In this document: in pieces, positions 15,054 through 22,827 of the stretch | Layout of the letters: each line of letters starts with the position of its first letter | Numbering within the stretch: the first letter of the stretch is position 1 | The notes under the pieces: model-generated | Seen by the model: the letters and a program-made list of their open reading frames with translations, nothing else | Databases searched by the model: none | What the model was told of the DNA's origin: nothing | Made by a program: the position numbers and the translations under genes | Origin: Spirochaeta sp. | GTDB taxonomy: Bacteria > Spirochaetota > Spirochaetia > UBA9216 | Reading direction: 5' to 3' | Length of the DNA stretch: 27,781 nucleotides | Assembly (NCBI GenBank): GCA_003454605.1 | Contig: DMKD01000019.1 | Location: forward strand, 8,846 to 36,626

Positions 15054-16256
15054 ATGAGAAAAAGAGTCTTATTACTTATCTCTTTCACCCTTCTTAGTAT
15101 TCTAACTCTATATTCCGAAACTTTCAAGTTCAGTTATGAAACAGATGATCGTTATCGTATCCTTTCACGCGTAGATGAGTATGTGTATATCAATAATATC
15201 TATTCTCATCGGGCTGATATTCTGAACAAGATTACCGTTCATGTAAAAGAGGTTGAGGACGGAACCGGTTTTATTGAATCAAGATTTCAAACCTCTGAGC
15301 GCACCTCGGGAACCTCTGGTGCTTATCAGTGGGCAACGGAGTATGAATCTATATTCAAGCGGGATGAGCGGGGCAGATATGAGATTGCTCCTCAGTATTT
15401 CATGCCTGTTGTCCGGGATGTGCCGGTTTTTCCGGATCGTGATCTTCAGCCCGGAGATACCTGGTCGTGGAAGGGGGAAGAGGTTCATGATTTCAGAAAG
15501 AATTTCGGAATTCGCGACGCCTATCATATCCCGATATATGTAAACTATACCTATCTGGGAAAAGGAGAATACGATGGTTTTGAATTCGATAAAATCTCAG
15601 TAAAATATAATATCTTTTTCAGACCGACCGAAATTCCCTATGGGGCCGATCTCTATCCTGTAAGAATAGCTGGAAGCTCCGATCAGCTCATCTACTGGGA
15701 TTCAAATTCCGGGCGTCCCCATGCATATGAAGAAAATTTTGAGTTTGTGTTTGAACTTTCTACCGGTAATACGGTTGAATACCGCGGAATATCCGATGCC
15801 TATATTGTTGAAAGCCCTGAAATGGATAAAAAGACTGTAGCTGAAGATATTAGAAAGATAATTGATGATGAGGGCATGGAGGACACCGCTGTTTCGGTGA
15901 GTGAAGAAGGCGTCAAAATAACATTAAATAATATTCAGTTTGCGCCTAATTCATCGAGGCTGCTCGGAGGTGAGCTTGAGAAGCTGGACCAGATTGCCGG
16001 TATCATTGCTGAATATCCAGAGCGGGACATCCTGGTTGAAGGTCATACTGCTCTCGCCGGTACACCGGAGGGAAGGCTGCAGCTGTCAGAGCAGCGTGCA
16101 CATGCAGTAGCCGATTACCTGTTGAAGAAAGGAGGCCGTTTGCCGGAGCAGATTATCATGAGGGGTATGGGGGCGCAGCATCCGGTTGCCGACAATTCAA
16201 CCGAAGAGGGTATGCGGAAAAATCGCCGTGTTGAGATAATTATACTGGAAAATTAA
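15054..16256 (+). CDS. OmpA-family outer-membrane-associated protein
   Basis: I start at ATG 15054, 5-6 nt after AAAGGA; the frame opens at 15009 but the signal peptide begins here (RKRVLLLISFTLLSILTLYS). The 400-residue protein has a beta-rich N-terminal domain of about 260 residues and a C-terminal OmpA/MotB peptidoglycan-binding domain (NNIQFAPNSSRLLGGELEKL, VEGHTALAGTPEGRLQLSEQ, RAHAVADYLLKKG, and NRRVEIIIL). In the family, Asp and Arg residues of the NxxLSxxRA/NRRVE region bind diaminopimelate. Spirochaete relatives lack the beta-barrel of E. coli OmpA and sit in the periplasm. TACAAT at 15017-15022 could be its -10 box. A CCTTTAAAGG palindrome (15039-15048) contains its ribosome site. 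Confidence 0.88.
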   Translation: MRKRVLLLISFTLLSILTLYSETFKFSYETDDRYRILSRVDEYVYINNIYSHRADILNKITVHVKEVEDGTGFIESRFQTSERTSGTSGAYQWATEYESIFKRDERGRYEIAPQYFMPVVRDVPVFPDRDLQPGDTWSWKGEEVHDFRKNFGIRDAYHIPIYVNYTYLGKGEYDGFEFDKISVKYNIFFRPTEIPYGADLYPVRIAGSSDQLIYWDSNSGRPHAYEENFEFVFELSTGNTVEYRGISDAYIVESPEMDKKTVAEDIRKIIDDEGMEDTAVSVSEEGVKITLNNIQFAPNSSRLLGGELEKLDQIAGIIAEYPERDILVEGHTALAGTPEGRLQLSEQRAHAVADYLLKKGGRLPEQIIMRGMGAQHPVADNSTEEGMRKNRRVEIIILEN

Positions 16257-16277
16257 GCAAAATCTGCGATTTTGCTT
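16255..16277 (+). terminator. Hairpin overlapping the OmpA-like stop codon
   Basis: AAGCAAAATC pairs with GATTTTGCTT over a TGC loop, beginning in the TAA stop codon. No T tract follows directly. It probably marks the 3' end of the transcript. Confidence 0.5.
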
Positions 16278-16279
16278 CA

Positions 16280-16366
16280 GGAGATTTTGCGGGAGACCGC
16301 AAAACTCCACAGAACTAACGACATATGTAGGAGTATTACTTTGCAGGAGACCGCAAAACTCCACAG
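16280..16366. repeat. Duplicated hairpin repeat (two copies)
   Basis: A 21-bp unit starting GGAGACCGCAAAACTCC occurs identically at 16292-16312 and 16346-16366. Each copy is preceded by a variable left arm beginning GGAG (16280 and 16330) so that each forms a hairpin: in copy 1 TTTTGCGG-GAGA-CCGCAAAA with outer GGAG/CTCC; in copy 2 TTTGC/GCAAA with outer GGAGT/ACTCC. It looks like a small REP-type palindromic repeat lying between the OmpA-like and PHP genes. Confidence 0.7.
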
Positions 16367-16388
16367 GCCGAATGAGTTATGCAGCTAA

Positions 16389-17120
16389 TTATTTAGATAA
16401 CTTGTAGTATTCAGCTCTTCGGGTACGGCGGGACTCAATCCATTGCATAGTTGATTCAAATGTGCGGTTTACTACCCTCTCAATGGGAAAACCTGTTTTC
16501 TCAAGCAGGTTTTCAATCACCTGATGATTTCCAACTTCATTGAGGGCGTGGGCATCGGTGCTGACTGTCACACTGCAGCCGGCGGATTTGCATGCTTCGA
16601 TTAGTTCGATAGTCTGTTGCTGGCTGCTTCGCCCCAGCATGGTTTTTGCGTTATTCAGTTCAACAACGGTGCCGGTTTCGGTGGCCGCCTCTGCAATCAG
16701 CCCGAAATCCATCATGTAGTGCGGCGCGTTAGGATGCACAATTATATCCACGCATGGATTAGCTTTCAGGGCTGCAGTCATTATTTGTGAATAGTAAGCC
16801 GGTTCGGCATCTTTCACCTTGAAGTTGTGAAACCCAAGAAGAACTACATCATAATAGGGCATGAATTTCTTAATGATATCAATGCTTCCGTCCACATCTA
16901 CTACATTGCACTCCATTCCTTTGAACAGAATGATGCCTTCGACAGGATTATCGAGTCTGTTAAAAAAAGTGCTGCTGGTTTTTCTGCCTAGATAGGGGCC
17001 GTGATCCGTTATTGCCTGGCCTTTAAGCCCCATATCGCGTGCTTTTGTGAGCATTTCAATAATACTATGGAGTCCGCAGTTGCTGAACGAGCTGTGAGCA
17101 TGTAAATCAGTTTCAAACAT
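16389..17120 (-). CDS. PHP-domain phosphatase, YcdX-like
   Basis: The 243-residue protein (YcdX of E. coli is about the same length) is a complete PHP domain with three-zinc motifs: TDLHAHSSFS at the N-terminus, AITDHGP, FKGMECNVV, IVHPNAP and STDAHALNEVG. YcdX-type enzymes are zinc-dependent phosphoesterases whose natural substrate is not settled. I start at the ATG at 17120: the domain begins there and a perfect TATAAT lies 6 nt upstream, which predicts a leaderless message. The frame extends to 17249, but that stretch is the 83-nt palindrome and codes for atypical Arg-rich sequence. There is no ribosome site. Confidence 0.88.
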   Translation of the reverse strand: MFETDLHAHSSFSNCGLHSIIEMLTKARDMGLKGQAITDHGPYLGRKTSSTFFNRLDNPVEGIILFKGMECNVVDVDGSIDIIKKFMPYYDVVLLGFHNFKVKDAEPAYYSQIMTAALKANPCVDIIVHPNAPHYMMDFGLIAEAATETGTVVELNNAKTMLGRSSQQQTIELIEACKSAGCSVTVSTDAHALNEVGNHQVIENLLEKTGFPIERVVNRTFESTMQWIESRRTRRAEYYKLSK

Positions 17121-17126
17121 GGGATG

Positions 17127-17132
17127 ATTATA
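17127..17132 (-). promoter_or_regulatory. -10 box of the YcdX-like gene
   Basis: A perfect TATAAT on the minus strand, 6 nt before the ATG at 17120. The -35 position at 17-nt spacing reads TTTATC, a weak match. Confidence 0.6.
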
Positions 17133-17166
17133 TAAAAGAATGAGGAAATGATAAACACACAAGCTG

Positions 17167-17249
17167 GTGAGACGGAGCCCCCGGCACCGGCCGAAATTGC
17201 TTGGCTGCGCCTGCGAAAATTTCAGCCGTTCCCGGGGTCGCCTTCTCAC
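17167..17249. repeat. 83-nt imperfect palindrome
   Basis: Arms at 17167-17198 and 17218-17249 match as inverted repeats at 25 of 32 positions, starting GTGAGA and ending GAAATT, around a 19-nt loop that can itself pair (GGC-TGC-GCC). The element is GC-rich in an AT-rich spacer between tRNA-Leu and the YcdX-like gene. No T run follows on either strand, so it is neither a standard terminator nor coding. It may be a structured RNA or a small mobile-repeat relic. Confidence 0.6.
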
Positions 17250-17320
17250 TCGGGAGCATGGTCATTCTTTCATCTAAAGGCGTAGGGGTATAAGATTCGT
17301 TTTTGGGGTTGTTTGTGTTT

Positions 17321-17404
17321 TACCGGCGATCGGACTTGAACCGATACAGAGTTGCCCCCGGCAGATTTTGAGTCTGCTGTGTCTACCAATTTCACCACGC
17401 CGGC
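17321..17404 (-). tRNA. tRNA-Leu (anticodon CAA)
   Basis: A class II tRNA on the minus strand: acceptor GCCGGCG with CGCCGGT, D arm TGGTGAAATTGGTAGACAC, anticodon stem GCAGA/TCTGC around CTCAAAA (anticodon CAA, reads TTG), long variable arm and T arm ATCGG-TTCAAGT-CCGAT. Discriminator A; CCA not encoded. As in the tRNA-Arg gene, the first acceptor pair is G1.T72. No clear terminator follows within 60 nt. Confidence 0.95.
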
Positions 17405-17409
17405 ATATC

Positions 17410-17441
17410 AACATTAATGTTAACGGACGGCTCGAGCCGTC
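17410..17441 (-). promoter_or_regulatory. Two palindromes forming the tRNA-Leu leader
   Basis: The leader between the predicted start (17441) and the tRNA contains GACGGCTCGAGCCGTC (17441-17426), a perfect 16-bp palindrome beginning at +1, and AACATTAATGTT (17421-17410), a 12-bp palindrome, 5 nt before G1. The layout mirrors the tRNA-Arg leader with unrelated sequences. Confidence 0.75.
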
Positions 17442-17447
17442 TAAAAG

Positions 17448-17476
17448 AAATTACATCATAATTTGCACTTTTGCAA
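17448..17476 (-). promoter_or_regulatory. Promoter of tRNA-Leu
   Basis: On the minus strand TTGCAA (17476-17471), 17 nt, TAATTT (17453-17448). Both boxes are also arms of small inverted repeats (TTGCA-CTTT-TGCAA and AAATTA-CATCA-TAATTT). Confidence 0.6.
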
Positions 17477-17498
17477 GCGCTTAATGAAATGGCCGGGA

Positions 17499-17527
17499 AT
17501 GACAAAACAGGGGTGACAGGCTATAGT
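17499..17527 (+). promoter_or_regulatory. Promoter of the PflX-type gene
   Basis: ATGACA (17499-17504), 17 nt, TATAGT (17522-17527), then 5 nt to the ATG at 17533. The start point falls on or next to the start codon. Confidence 0.65.
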
Positions 17528-17532
17528 TGCCT

Positions 17533-18501
17533 ATGCGTAACCTTAACAAGCTATATGAAAACTGCCGCCTCTGTCCGAAGATCTGTGGGGTCGACAGATT
17601 AAACGGACAGCCAGGAATCTGCCGTATGCCGGCCGGGGCGGTGGCCGCGTCGGCGGTACTTCACAAGGGCGAAGAGCCTCCCCTGATCGGTAAGCACGGC
17701 TCGGGAGCGATTTTTTTCAGCGGCTGCACGCTCGGCTGTCCCTTCTGCCAGAATGCGCAGATAAGTATTGATGATTTGGGTTCCGGGTTAAGCGATTCTG
17801 AGCTGGCCGGGATTTTTCTGAAGCTGCAGGAGCGAGGCGCCGCTAATATAAATCTTGTGACAGCCAGCCAATTCACACCGTCGGTGATTGCCGCAGCAGA
17901 TGAGGCCCGAGGCCTGGGGTTGCAGATTCCAATTATGTGGAACAGCTCGGGCTATGAAACCCCGCAAACTATTAAACTGTTGTCGAATACTATTGACATC
18001 TGGCTGCCGGATATTAAAACGCTTGATTCAAATTCGGCCGGCAGGCTGTTTGATGCTCCCGATTATCCGATAACCACGCGGGCGGCAATACTTAAAATGG
18101 CTGATCAGCTGGAAGTTCGGGGCGGTACATTGATAAAGAACGATCTCATGAAACGCGGCATGATAGTGCGTCATCTTGTGATGCCCGGCGAGATCGATTC
18201 AAGCCGTGAGGTCTTTGAATGGTTCGCAGAAAATCTGAAAGACAGGGCCATGCTGTCGGTCATGGTGCAGTATACTCCGGTGAATGCCGCGGGTGAAAAA
18301 CTTGCCGGCCATGATTACATAATGCCTGATTCAGATTATAAAAGAATCATGCAGTGGCTGGAAGAATTCGAAATAGAGGAGGGTTTTCTGCAGGCGCCCG
18401 AAGCCGCCTCAAAGGAATGGATTCCTGACTTTAACCGCCCGAACCCGTTTCCGGAGAAATATTCATCGCCAATCTGGCACTGGCGGCAGGGGCTTCTCTA
18501 G
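17533..18501 (+). CDS. Radical SAM protein, PflA/PflX type activase-like
   Basis: The 322-residue enzyme has the radical SAM cluster C65-x3-C69-x2-C72 (CTLGCPFC) and an N-terminal Cys group (CRLCPKICGVDRLNGQPGIC) found in the PflX/YtkD-like subgroup of pyruvate formate-lyase activating enzyme homologues. Other marks are KHGSGAIFFSG before the cluster and IDIWLPDIKT further on. Activases of this kind install glycyl radicals, but many PflX members have no known partner and no glycyl radical enzyme is in this window. I start at ATG 17533, where a promoter places the message start; a TTG at 17527 with a weak AGG is the alternative. It converges with rsmE, ends 5 nt apart. Confidence 0.87.
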   Translation: MRNLNKLYENCRLCPKICGVDRLNGQPGICRMPAGAVAASAVLHKGEEPPLIGKHGSGAIFFSGCTLGCPFCQNAQISIDDLGSGLSDSELAGIFLKLQERGAANINLVTASQFTPSVIAAADEARGLGLQIPIMWNSSGYETPQTIKLLSNTIDIWLPDIKTLDSNSAGRLFDAPDYPITTRAAILKMADQLEVRGGTLIKNDLMKRGMIVRHLVMPGEIDSSREVFEWFAENLKDRAMLSVMVQYTPVNAAGEKLAGHDYIMPDSDYKRIMQWLEEFEIEEGFLQAPEAASKEWIPDFNRPNPFPEKYSSPIWHWRQGLL

Positions 18502-18506
18502 TTTTA

Positions 18507-19256
18507 TCAGATTAATCCCATCCCGGACAGGCAGACTGATGCCCCGGCTATCGAGGCTGTTTCGGTGCGCAGCACCCGGGCACCGAGACTGCAGAGAGTG
18601 AAGCCTGCGTCCCTCAGTCTCTGCCTCTCTTTGTCTGTCCATCCACGTTCTGAACCGATCGCGAGAGTGACGCGTGATGCTTTGTTATTCTCAATTTTCC
18701 AGAATTCACTTAGCGATATCGTTGCCTGGTAGTTATCGAGGGCGATGAGAACAGCCTTGTCCGCTTCCGGCTGCAGTGACTCGATTGCGCATCTTAGGCT
18801 GTGTTCTACTCTTACCTCCGGCAGCTGAGTGCATACAGCCTGCTGAACTCCTTCAATGAGTACTTCGCGGATTTTTTCGTCTTTAAGCGCACTGCTCTGT
18901 ATATAGCTTCGTTCGCCGTTTTCGGTTCCGCAGAGGACAAAACGCTCTATTCCCAGGGCTGTAGCCTCCTTGAGTACCTTTTTCACTGTCGGCGGGCGTG
19001 ACAGGCCGAGAAGCAGCGTCAGCGGGTGAAGTCCGACAGGTTCGGCTTCAGCGCTAAATCTCAGGCTTATTATTTTTTCTGAAATATCGGTAATCGACGC
19101 CTTTCCCTGCATGCCGTTAAGAATCCCGGCTTCAAATGATGTTCCGGTTTCGGCTTTAAGGATCTTCTTCAGATGGACAGCCCTGATATCCCCTGCTTTG
19201 AGAGTTATTGTCATGTCCGGCTCAAGTTCTTCCGGTTCGAAAAGAATCAGATTCAT
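18507..19256 (-). CDS. rsmE: 16S rRNA m3U1498 methyltransferase
   Basis: The 249-residue protein matches RsmE, a SPOUT-fold enzyme that methylates N3 of U1498 in 16S rRNA in the 30S subunit. The N-terminal part is a PUA-like domain (HLKKILKAETGTSF), and the C-terminal trefoil knot binds SAM: LAIGSERGWTDKERQRLRDA, then LGARVLRTETA. Other marks: LLLGLSRPPTVKKVLKEATA and GIERFVLCGTENGERSY. It has no ribosome site; a promoter on the minus strand puts the start of transcription about 3 nt before the ATG. Confidence 0.95.
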   Translation of the reverse strand: MNLILFEPEELEPDMTITLKAGDIRAVHLKKILKAETGTSFEAGILNGMQGKASITDISEKIISLRFSAEAEPVGLHPLTLLLGLSRPPTVKKVLKEATALGIERFVLCGTENGERSYIQSSALKDEKIREVLIEGVQQAVCTQLPEVRVEHSLRCAIESLQPEADKAVLIALDNYQATISLSEFWKIENNKASRVTLAIGSERGWTDKERQRLRDAGFTLCSLGARVLRTETASIAGASVCLSGMGLI

Positions 19257-19265
19257 AGACTGAAG

Positions 19266-19293
19266 AGTATCATGCCGATATCGTACTGGTCAA
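19266..19293 (-). promoter_or_regulatory. Promoter of rsmE
   Basis: On the minus strand TTGACC (19293-19288), 16 nt, GATACT (19271-19266), 9 nt before the ATG. The -35 box overlaps the -35 box of the divergent kinase promoter. Confidence 0.5.
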
Positions 19294-19315
19294 ACTCAGC
19301 ACCTAGTAGTAAAAT
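19287..19315 (+). promoter_or_regulatory. Promoter of the histidine kinase operon
   Basis: TGGTCA (19287-19292), 17 nt, TAAAAT (19310-19315), then exactly 6 nt to the ATG at 19322. No ribosome site lies upstream, so the message should be leaderless. Confidence 0.55.
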
Positions 19316-19321
19316 AAAATT

Positions 19322-21418
19322 ATGCTCATAAACGTCTTTCTGGTAATTCTGTTTGTATTTGATTTCGCGCTGATATACATGATCTACTTCTATAATCCGT
19401 CAGGTACTATAAACAGGTTTTTGAGTCTGCTGCTGATTCCCATTATGCTCTCAAATATCGAGATGCTGCTGCTGATGACTGTTGAAAGCAGTCTTTCTAT
19501 CGATATAGGTTTAAACATGGCCTTTCTTGGTGGATTGTCGTTTTTCCCGATGTTTTATCATTTTTCATTTTATTATCCGCGCAATGTTATGACCGGCAAA
19601 AGAAAGAAGCGGGTAATTATTCTCTATATTGGTACGATTGTCATCGGAGCCGGTCTTTTTTTTACCTACCTGCTCAAACCTGAGGTAGTATCAAAGGCTG
19701 ATGTTTTTCATATCTTCGAATTCTTTAAGATTATACCCGCTTTTTTTGTATTCTATATCATTATGTTTATTTATACTTCAGGGCTGCTTGCAGTCACTAT
19801 CCGGAAATTTATTAAATCCTGCAACATGAATCTCATGGCGTCTGAAAAGCGCAATATCATAATGATCATCGCGGGCTTTATTCCCACCTCAATTTTCATG
19901 TTATTCAGCTATTTTCTTTTTCTTCCTCTAAGAAGCGGAATGAAGATATATCTTGTTTTATCCGCATTCTATACTGTTTACTTCATTATTCTTCTGCTGT
20001 CGTTCGGATATCTGGATAAGAAGGCTATTGTCAGAACCCTGTTCACCTATCCTGTTACTATCGTGATAATAGTACTGATCTTCAACTACGGACTGAAGGG
20101 TTTTAATGATAATATCAGCAGCCATTTCGGTCTGAATCCTTCGATTGTTCTATTCTCTGAAATTCTGATTCTGATGCTTCTTCTTTTTCCTGTTGTGAGG
20201 GTTTTTGAATCAAGGCTGCTCCGCGGAGGCAGTTCTGTTCCCGGTGATTTTCATAACAGCTTGAAGAAATCAGCTGCCGGGCTTTCAGATATAGTTTCCA
20301 TGACGGAACTGAATACCTACCTGGACGGGCTGTTCTATCAGCAGCTTCAGATCACGAAATATATGCTTCTTATAAGTACTGAGTCAGGCGGCGAATTCGC
20401 TCCGGCCGACGGGAGAGAAGATCTTCGTTTTCCGGGATACGGTGAGCTTGCCGGGAAACTGGAAGGCTATCGCAAGATTATGAATATCCAGCAGATGTCT
20501 CTTGCCTGGCACGAGGGAGAAGAACTGCAAACGCTTTACGATCAGAAAATTGTACTGATTGCTCCATTATTTAACCGGCAGGAACTTATAGGCTTCTTCC
20601 TGTTCGGAGAGCCGGGACCTGCAAGAGCCTGGTATCCGTCCGAAGTAGACGAGCTGGAGTTTTTTCTCTCGGGTGTTCCGGTTGTTATTGCGCGCTGTTC
20701 AATGCATGAAAAGGCGATAGCATTGGAGAAGAGGCAAGCCTCAATAGAGAAAATGGCTGTGTTGAGTGAGATTTCATCAGGGATAGCACATGAAATAAGG
20801 AACCCTCTTTCGATCATATCCGCTTCAGCAGAGACAATGGCGTTAAGAGAGCTGTCGGCTGATGAGGTCAGACGGTTCGCCTCTTATATCCAGGATGAGA
20901 CGCAGCGTATGTCGCGGCTCCTGAGCAGAATACTATCTATCTCGGTGAATTCAGAAGCGAAGCATCAGCCGGTGAATATTGTAAAGATAATCCGCAGAGC
21001 GCTGGATCTTGTTTCCACAAAACTGAGGAAGAAGAATCTGATTATCGATTTCAAATCAGAAAGTGAAAGTGTTGTGGCTGTTATTGATAATGAGGTTCTG
21101 ATGCAGGTCTGTCTTAACCTGATCCTGAATGCGGTTGATGCGATGTCTGACGGCATGCGACTGAGGGTTGATGTCGGTTATCTGGGGGAATCACAGGCCA
21201 GTATAATATTTGCGAATCAGGGGCAGAAGATACCCGATGATGTACGAGGCAGAATATTTGATCCTTTTTTTACGACTAAGAAAACTGGCACAGGACTGGG
21301 GCTGTCTATATCCAAGCGGCTGATAAAGGATGCGTCAGGAGAGATCAATCTCCTGAATTCCGGTGATGAAACAGTTTTTCAAATTCTGCTTCCGGCATCG
21401 GCAGATTCTGTGCGATAA
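19322..21418 (+). CDS. Membrane sensor histidine kinase (multi-TM, GAF-like, HisKA, HATPase)
   Basis: The 698-residue protein has seven or eight N-terminal membrane helices (to about residue 300) that resemble the 7TM-type sensors of PrsK-like kinases, a GAF-like soluble region (about 310-460), a HisKA domain with the phospho-acceptor H490 in IAHEIRNPLS, and a HATPase domain with N box NLILNAVDAMSDG, F box FDPFFTTKK and G2 box TGTGLGLSISK. The G1 box reads NQGQKIP instead of DxGxGIP, a change seen in other kinases and not by itself fatal. The regulator gene follows after 20 nt; the pair forms one operon. The stimulus is unknown; GAF and membrane helices suggest a small ligand or membrane state. 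Confidence 0.92.
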   Translation: MLINVFLVILFVFDFALIYMIYFYNPSGTINRFLSLLLIPIMLSNIEMLLLMTVESSLSIDIGLNMAFLGGLSFFPMFYHFSFYYPRNVMTGKRKKRVIILYIGTIVIGAGLFFTYLLKPEVVSKADVFHIFEFFKIIPAFFVFYIIMFIYTSGLLAVTIRKFIKSCNMNLMASEKRNIIMIIAGFIPTSIFMLFSYFLFLPLRSGMKIYLVLSAFYTVYFIILLLSFGYLDKKAIVRTLFTYPVTIVIIVLIFNYGLKGFNDNISSHFGLNPSIVLFSEILILMLLLFPVVRVFESRLLRGGSSVPGDFHNSLKKSAAGLSDIVSMTELNTYLDGLFYQQLQITKYMLLISTESGGEFAPADGREDLRFPGYGELAGKLEGYRKIMNIQQMSLAWHEGEELQTLYDQKIVLIAPLFNRQELIGFFLFGEPGPARAWYPSEVDELEFFLSGVPVVIARCSMHEKAIALEKRQASIEKMAVLSEISSGIAHEIRNPLSIISASAETMALRELSADEVRRFASYIQDETQRMSRLLSRILSISVNSEAKHQPVNIVKIIRRALDLVSTKLRKKNLIIDFKSESESVVAVIDNEVLMQVCLNLILNAVDAMSDGMRLRVDVGYLGESQASIIFANQGQKIPDDVRGRIFDPFFTTKKTGTGLGLSISKRLIKDASGEINLLNSGDETVFQILLPASADSVR

Positions 21419-21438
21419 TCTTTGAGCGGTGAATTAAA

Positions 21439-22818
21439 ATGACAATGAATAATAAAAAGAAAATTATGATAGTTGAGGATGAGGAGAGGCTTCTCGATCT
21501 CTTCCTTTTTAATCTCAGAGATAAGTATCCGGTTGAAGGGTTCTCTTCTGCCGAGAGCTTTCTTGAGGTTTTTGTTCCTGACGAGACACTGATGGTTATC
21601 ACGGATGTCAGGCTGCCGGTAAAGAGCGGTCTTGATGTGCTGAAGGCGGTCAAGCTTGTATCATCCGATATCCCTGTTGTCATTATGACTGCTTATGGAA
21701 GCATAGATCAGGCTGTATCCGCCGTCAAAATGGGAGCCTATGATTATCTTACAAAACCCGTTGCATTCGCTCAAATTGAAGAAGTTATAGAAAGGGCACA
21801 TACTTTTCGTGAAAGTATTGCTGCAGAGGCGCCTCTTTTTCCCACCGATTCAGGATTTATTACCGCGGACGGCAATACTGTTGATCAGCTGAATCTTGCC
21901 GCCCGCGTTGCCCCGCAGACCATACCGGTGCTGATCCTTGGTGAAACTGGAACAGGCAAGGAGATTGTCTCGGAACTGGTGCATAAGGCGAGCAGCCGCA
22001 GCGGCAAGTTTGTAAAGATTAACTGCGCCGCCATTCCGGCTGAGCTGCTTGAGGGAGAACTGTTCGGCTATAAGAAAGGTGCCTTCACCGGCGCAACCGA
22101 GTCTTTCGAGGGTAAGATCAAACTGTCTGACGGCGGTACATTGTTCCTGGATGAGATAGGCGATCTTTCTGAATCTCTTCAGGCAAAGCTGCTGAGAGTG
22201 CTTGAGGATCAGAGCTTTTATCCGCTCGGCGATAATAAACTTGTTTCGGTTGATCTACGGGTAATTGCTGCGACCAACTGTGATCTCAAGTCTGAGGTTG
22301 AAGCGGGCCGGTTCAGATCAGATCTCTACTACCGGCTCGCGGTAGTACCGGTTAGAATCCCGCCCCTGCGGGAGCGTCCGGGGGACGCTGTCATGATTGC
22401 AAGAAAGTTTTTTAAAGGATTAGTTTTAGAAAACAGGACAAAGGCAAAAACAATTGACGACAATGTCTACGATGCATTATCAATTTATAGCTGGCCCGGA
22501 AATGTGCGGGAGCTGCGAAACGTTGTTACTCAGATGGCTCTGCTGGCGGAGGACGGCGTAATCGGAATCGAGCGGGTTCCGGCCGAGATAATGAATGAGA
22601 ATATTAACGCCGACGGTATTCCCGCCACCTATGAAGAACTGAAAGAGATGAAAAAGATATTGAAAAACGAGACTGTTTCCAGGATTGAGAAGCGGTTTTT
22701 AATATCTGCTTTGACTAAGAATCAATGGAATGTTTCAAAGACGGCAGCTGCGGCCGGAATAGACCGCCGTTACCTGCAGAATCTGATGAAAAAATACAAC
22801 ATTCGAAAACAGAAATAA
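21439..22818 (+). CDS. Sigma-54-dependent response regulator, NtrC family
   Basis: The 459-residue protein has a receiver domain (phospho-acceptor D56 in VITDVRLPVKSG, and YLTKPV), an AAA+ domain with Walker A GETGTGKE, the sigma-54 contact loop GAFTGA, Walker B GGTLFLDEIGDL and arginine finger region RFRSDLYYRL, and a Fis-type helix-turn-helix (WNVSKTAAAAGIDRRYLQNL). It opens sigma-54 promoters when phosphorylated by the kinase just upstream. It converges with the radical SAM gene, with 9 nt between the stop codons; that gene has a sigma-54 promoter and is a likely target. ATG 21439 is preceded by a modest GGTGA. Confidence 0.96.
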   Translation: MTMNNKKKIMIVEDEERLLDLFLFNLRDKYPVEGFSSAESFLEVFVPDETLMVITDVRLPVKSGLDVLKAVKLVSSDIPVVIMTAYGSIDQAVSAVKMGAYDYLTKPVAFAQIEEVIERAHTFRESIAAEAPLFPTDSGFITADGNTVDQLNLAARVAPQTIPVLILGETGTGKEIVSELVHKASSRSGKFVKINCAAIPAELLEGELFGYKKGAFTGATESFEGKIKLSDGGTLFLDEIGDLSESLQAKLLRVLEDQSFYPLGDNKLVSVDLRVIAATNCDLKSEVEAGRFRSDLYYRLAVVPVRIPPLRERPGDAVMIARKFFKGLVLENRTKAKTIDDNVYDALSIYSWPGNVRELRNVVTQMALLAEDGVIGIERVPAEIMNENINADGIPATYEELKEMKKILKNETVSRIEKRFLISALTKNQWNVSKTAAAAGIDRRYLQNLMKKYNIRKQK

Positions 22819-22827
22819 ACCTGAAGG

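Noticed and set aside
15011..15127. Upstream start of the pseudo-helicase at 15127
   Set aside because: It would overlap the start and signal peptide of the OmpA-like gene and adds residues unlike DEAD-box N-termini.
17121..17249. Extension of the YcdX-like protein by 43 N-terminal residues
   Set aside because: The extension overlaps the GC-rich palindrome, is Arg-rich and unlike PHP proteins, and a TATAAT lies between it and the domain start at 17120.
17167..17249. SRP 4.5S RNA
   Set aside because: GCAGCCAAG and GTGCCGGG recall 4.5S RNA, but the GGAA tetraloop and its paired symmetric loop are missing and the order of parts does not fit.
18475..18492. Sigma-54 promoter from TGGCACT
   Set aside because: The GC is two bases out of register and the site lies inside the PflX-like gene facing rsmE's end.
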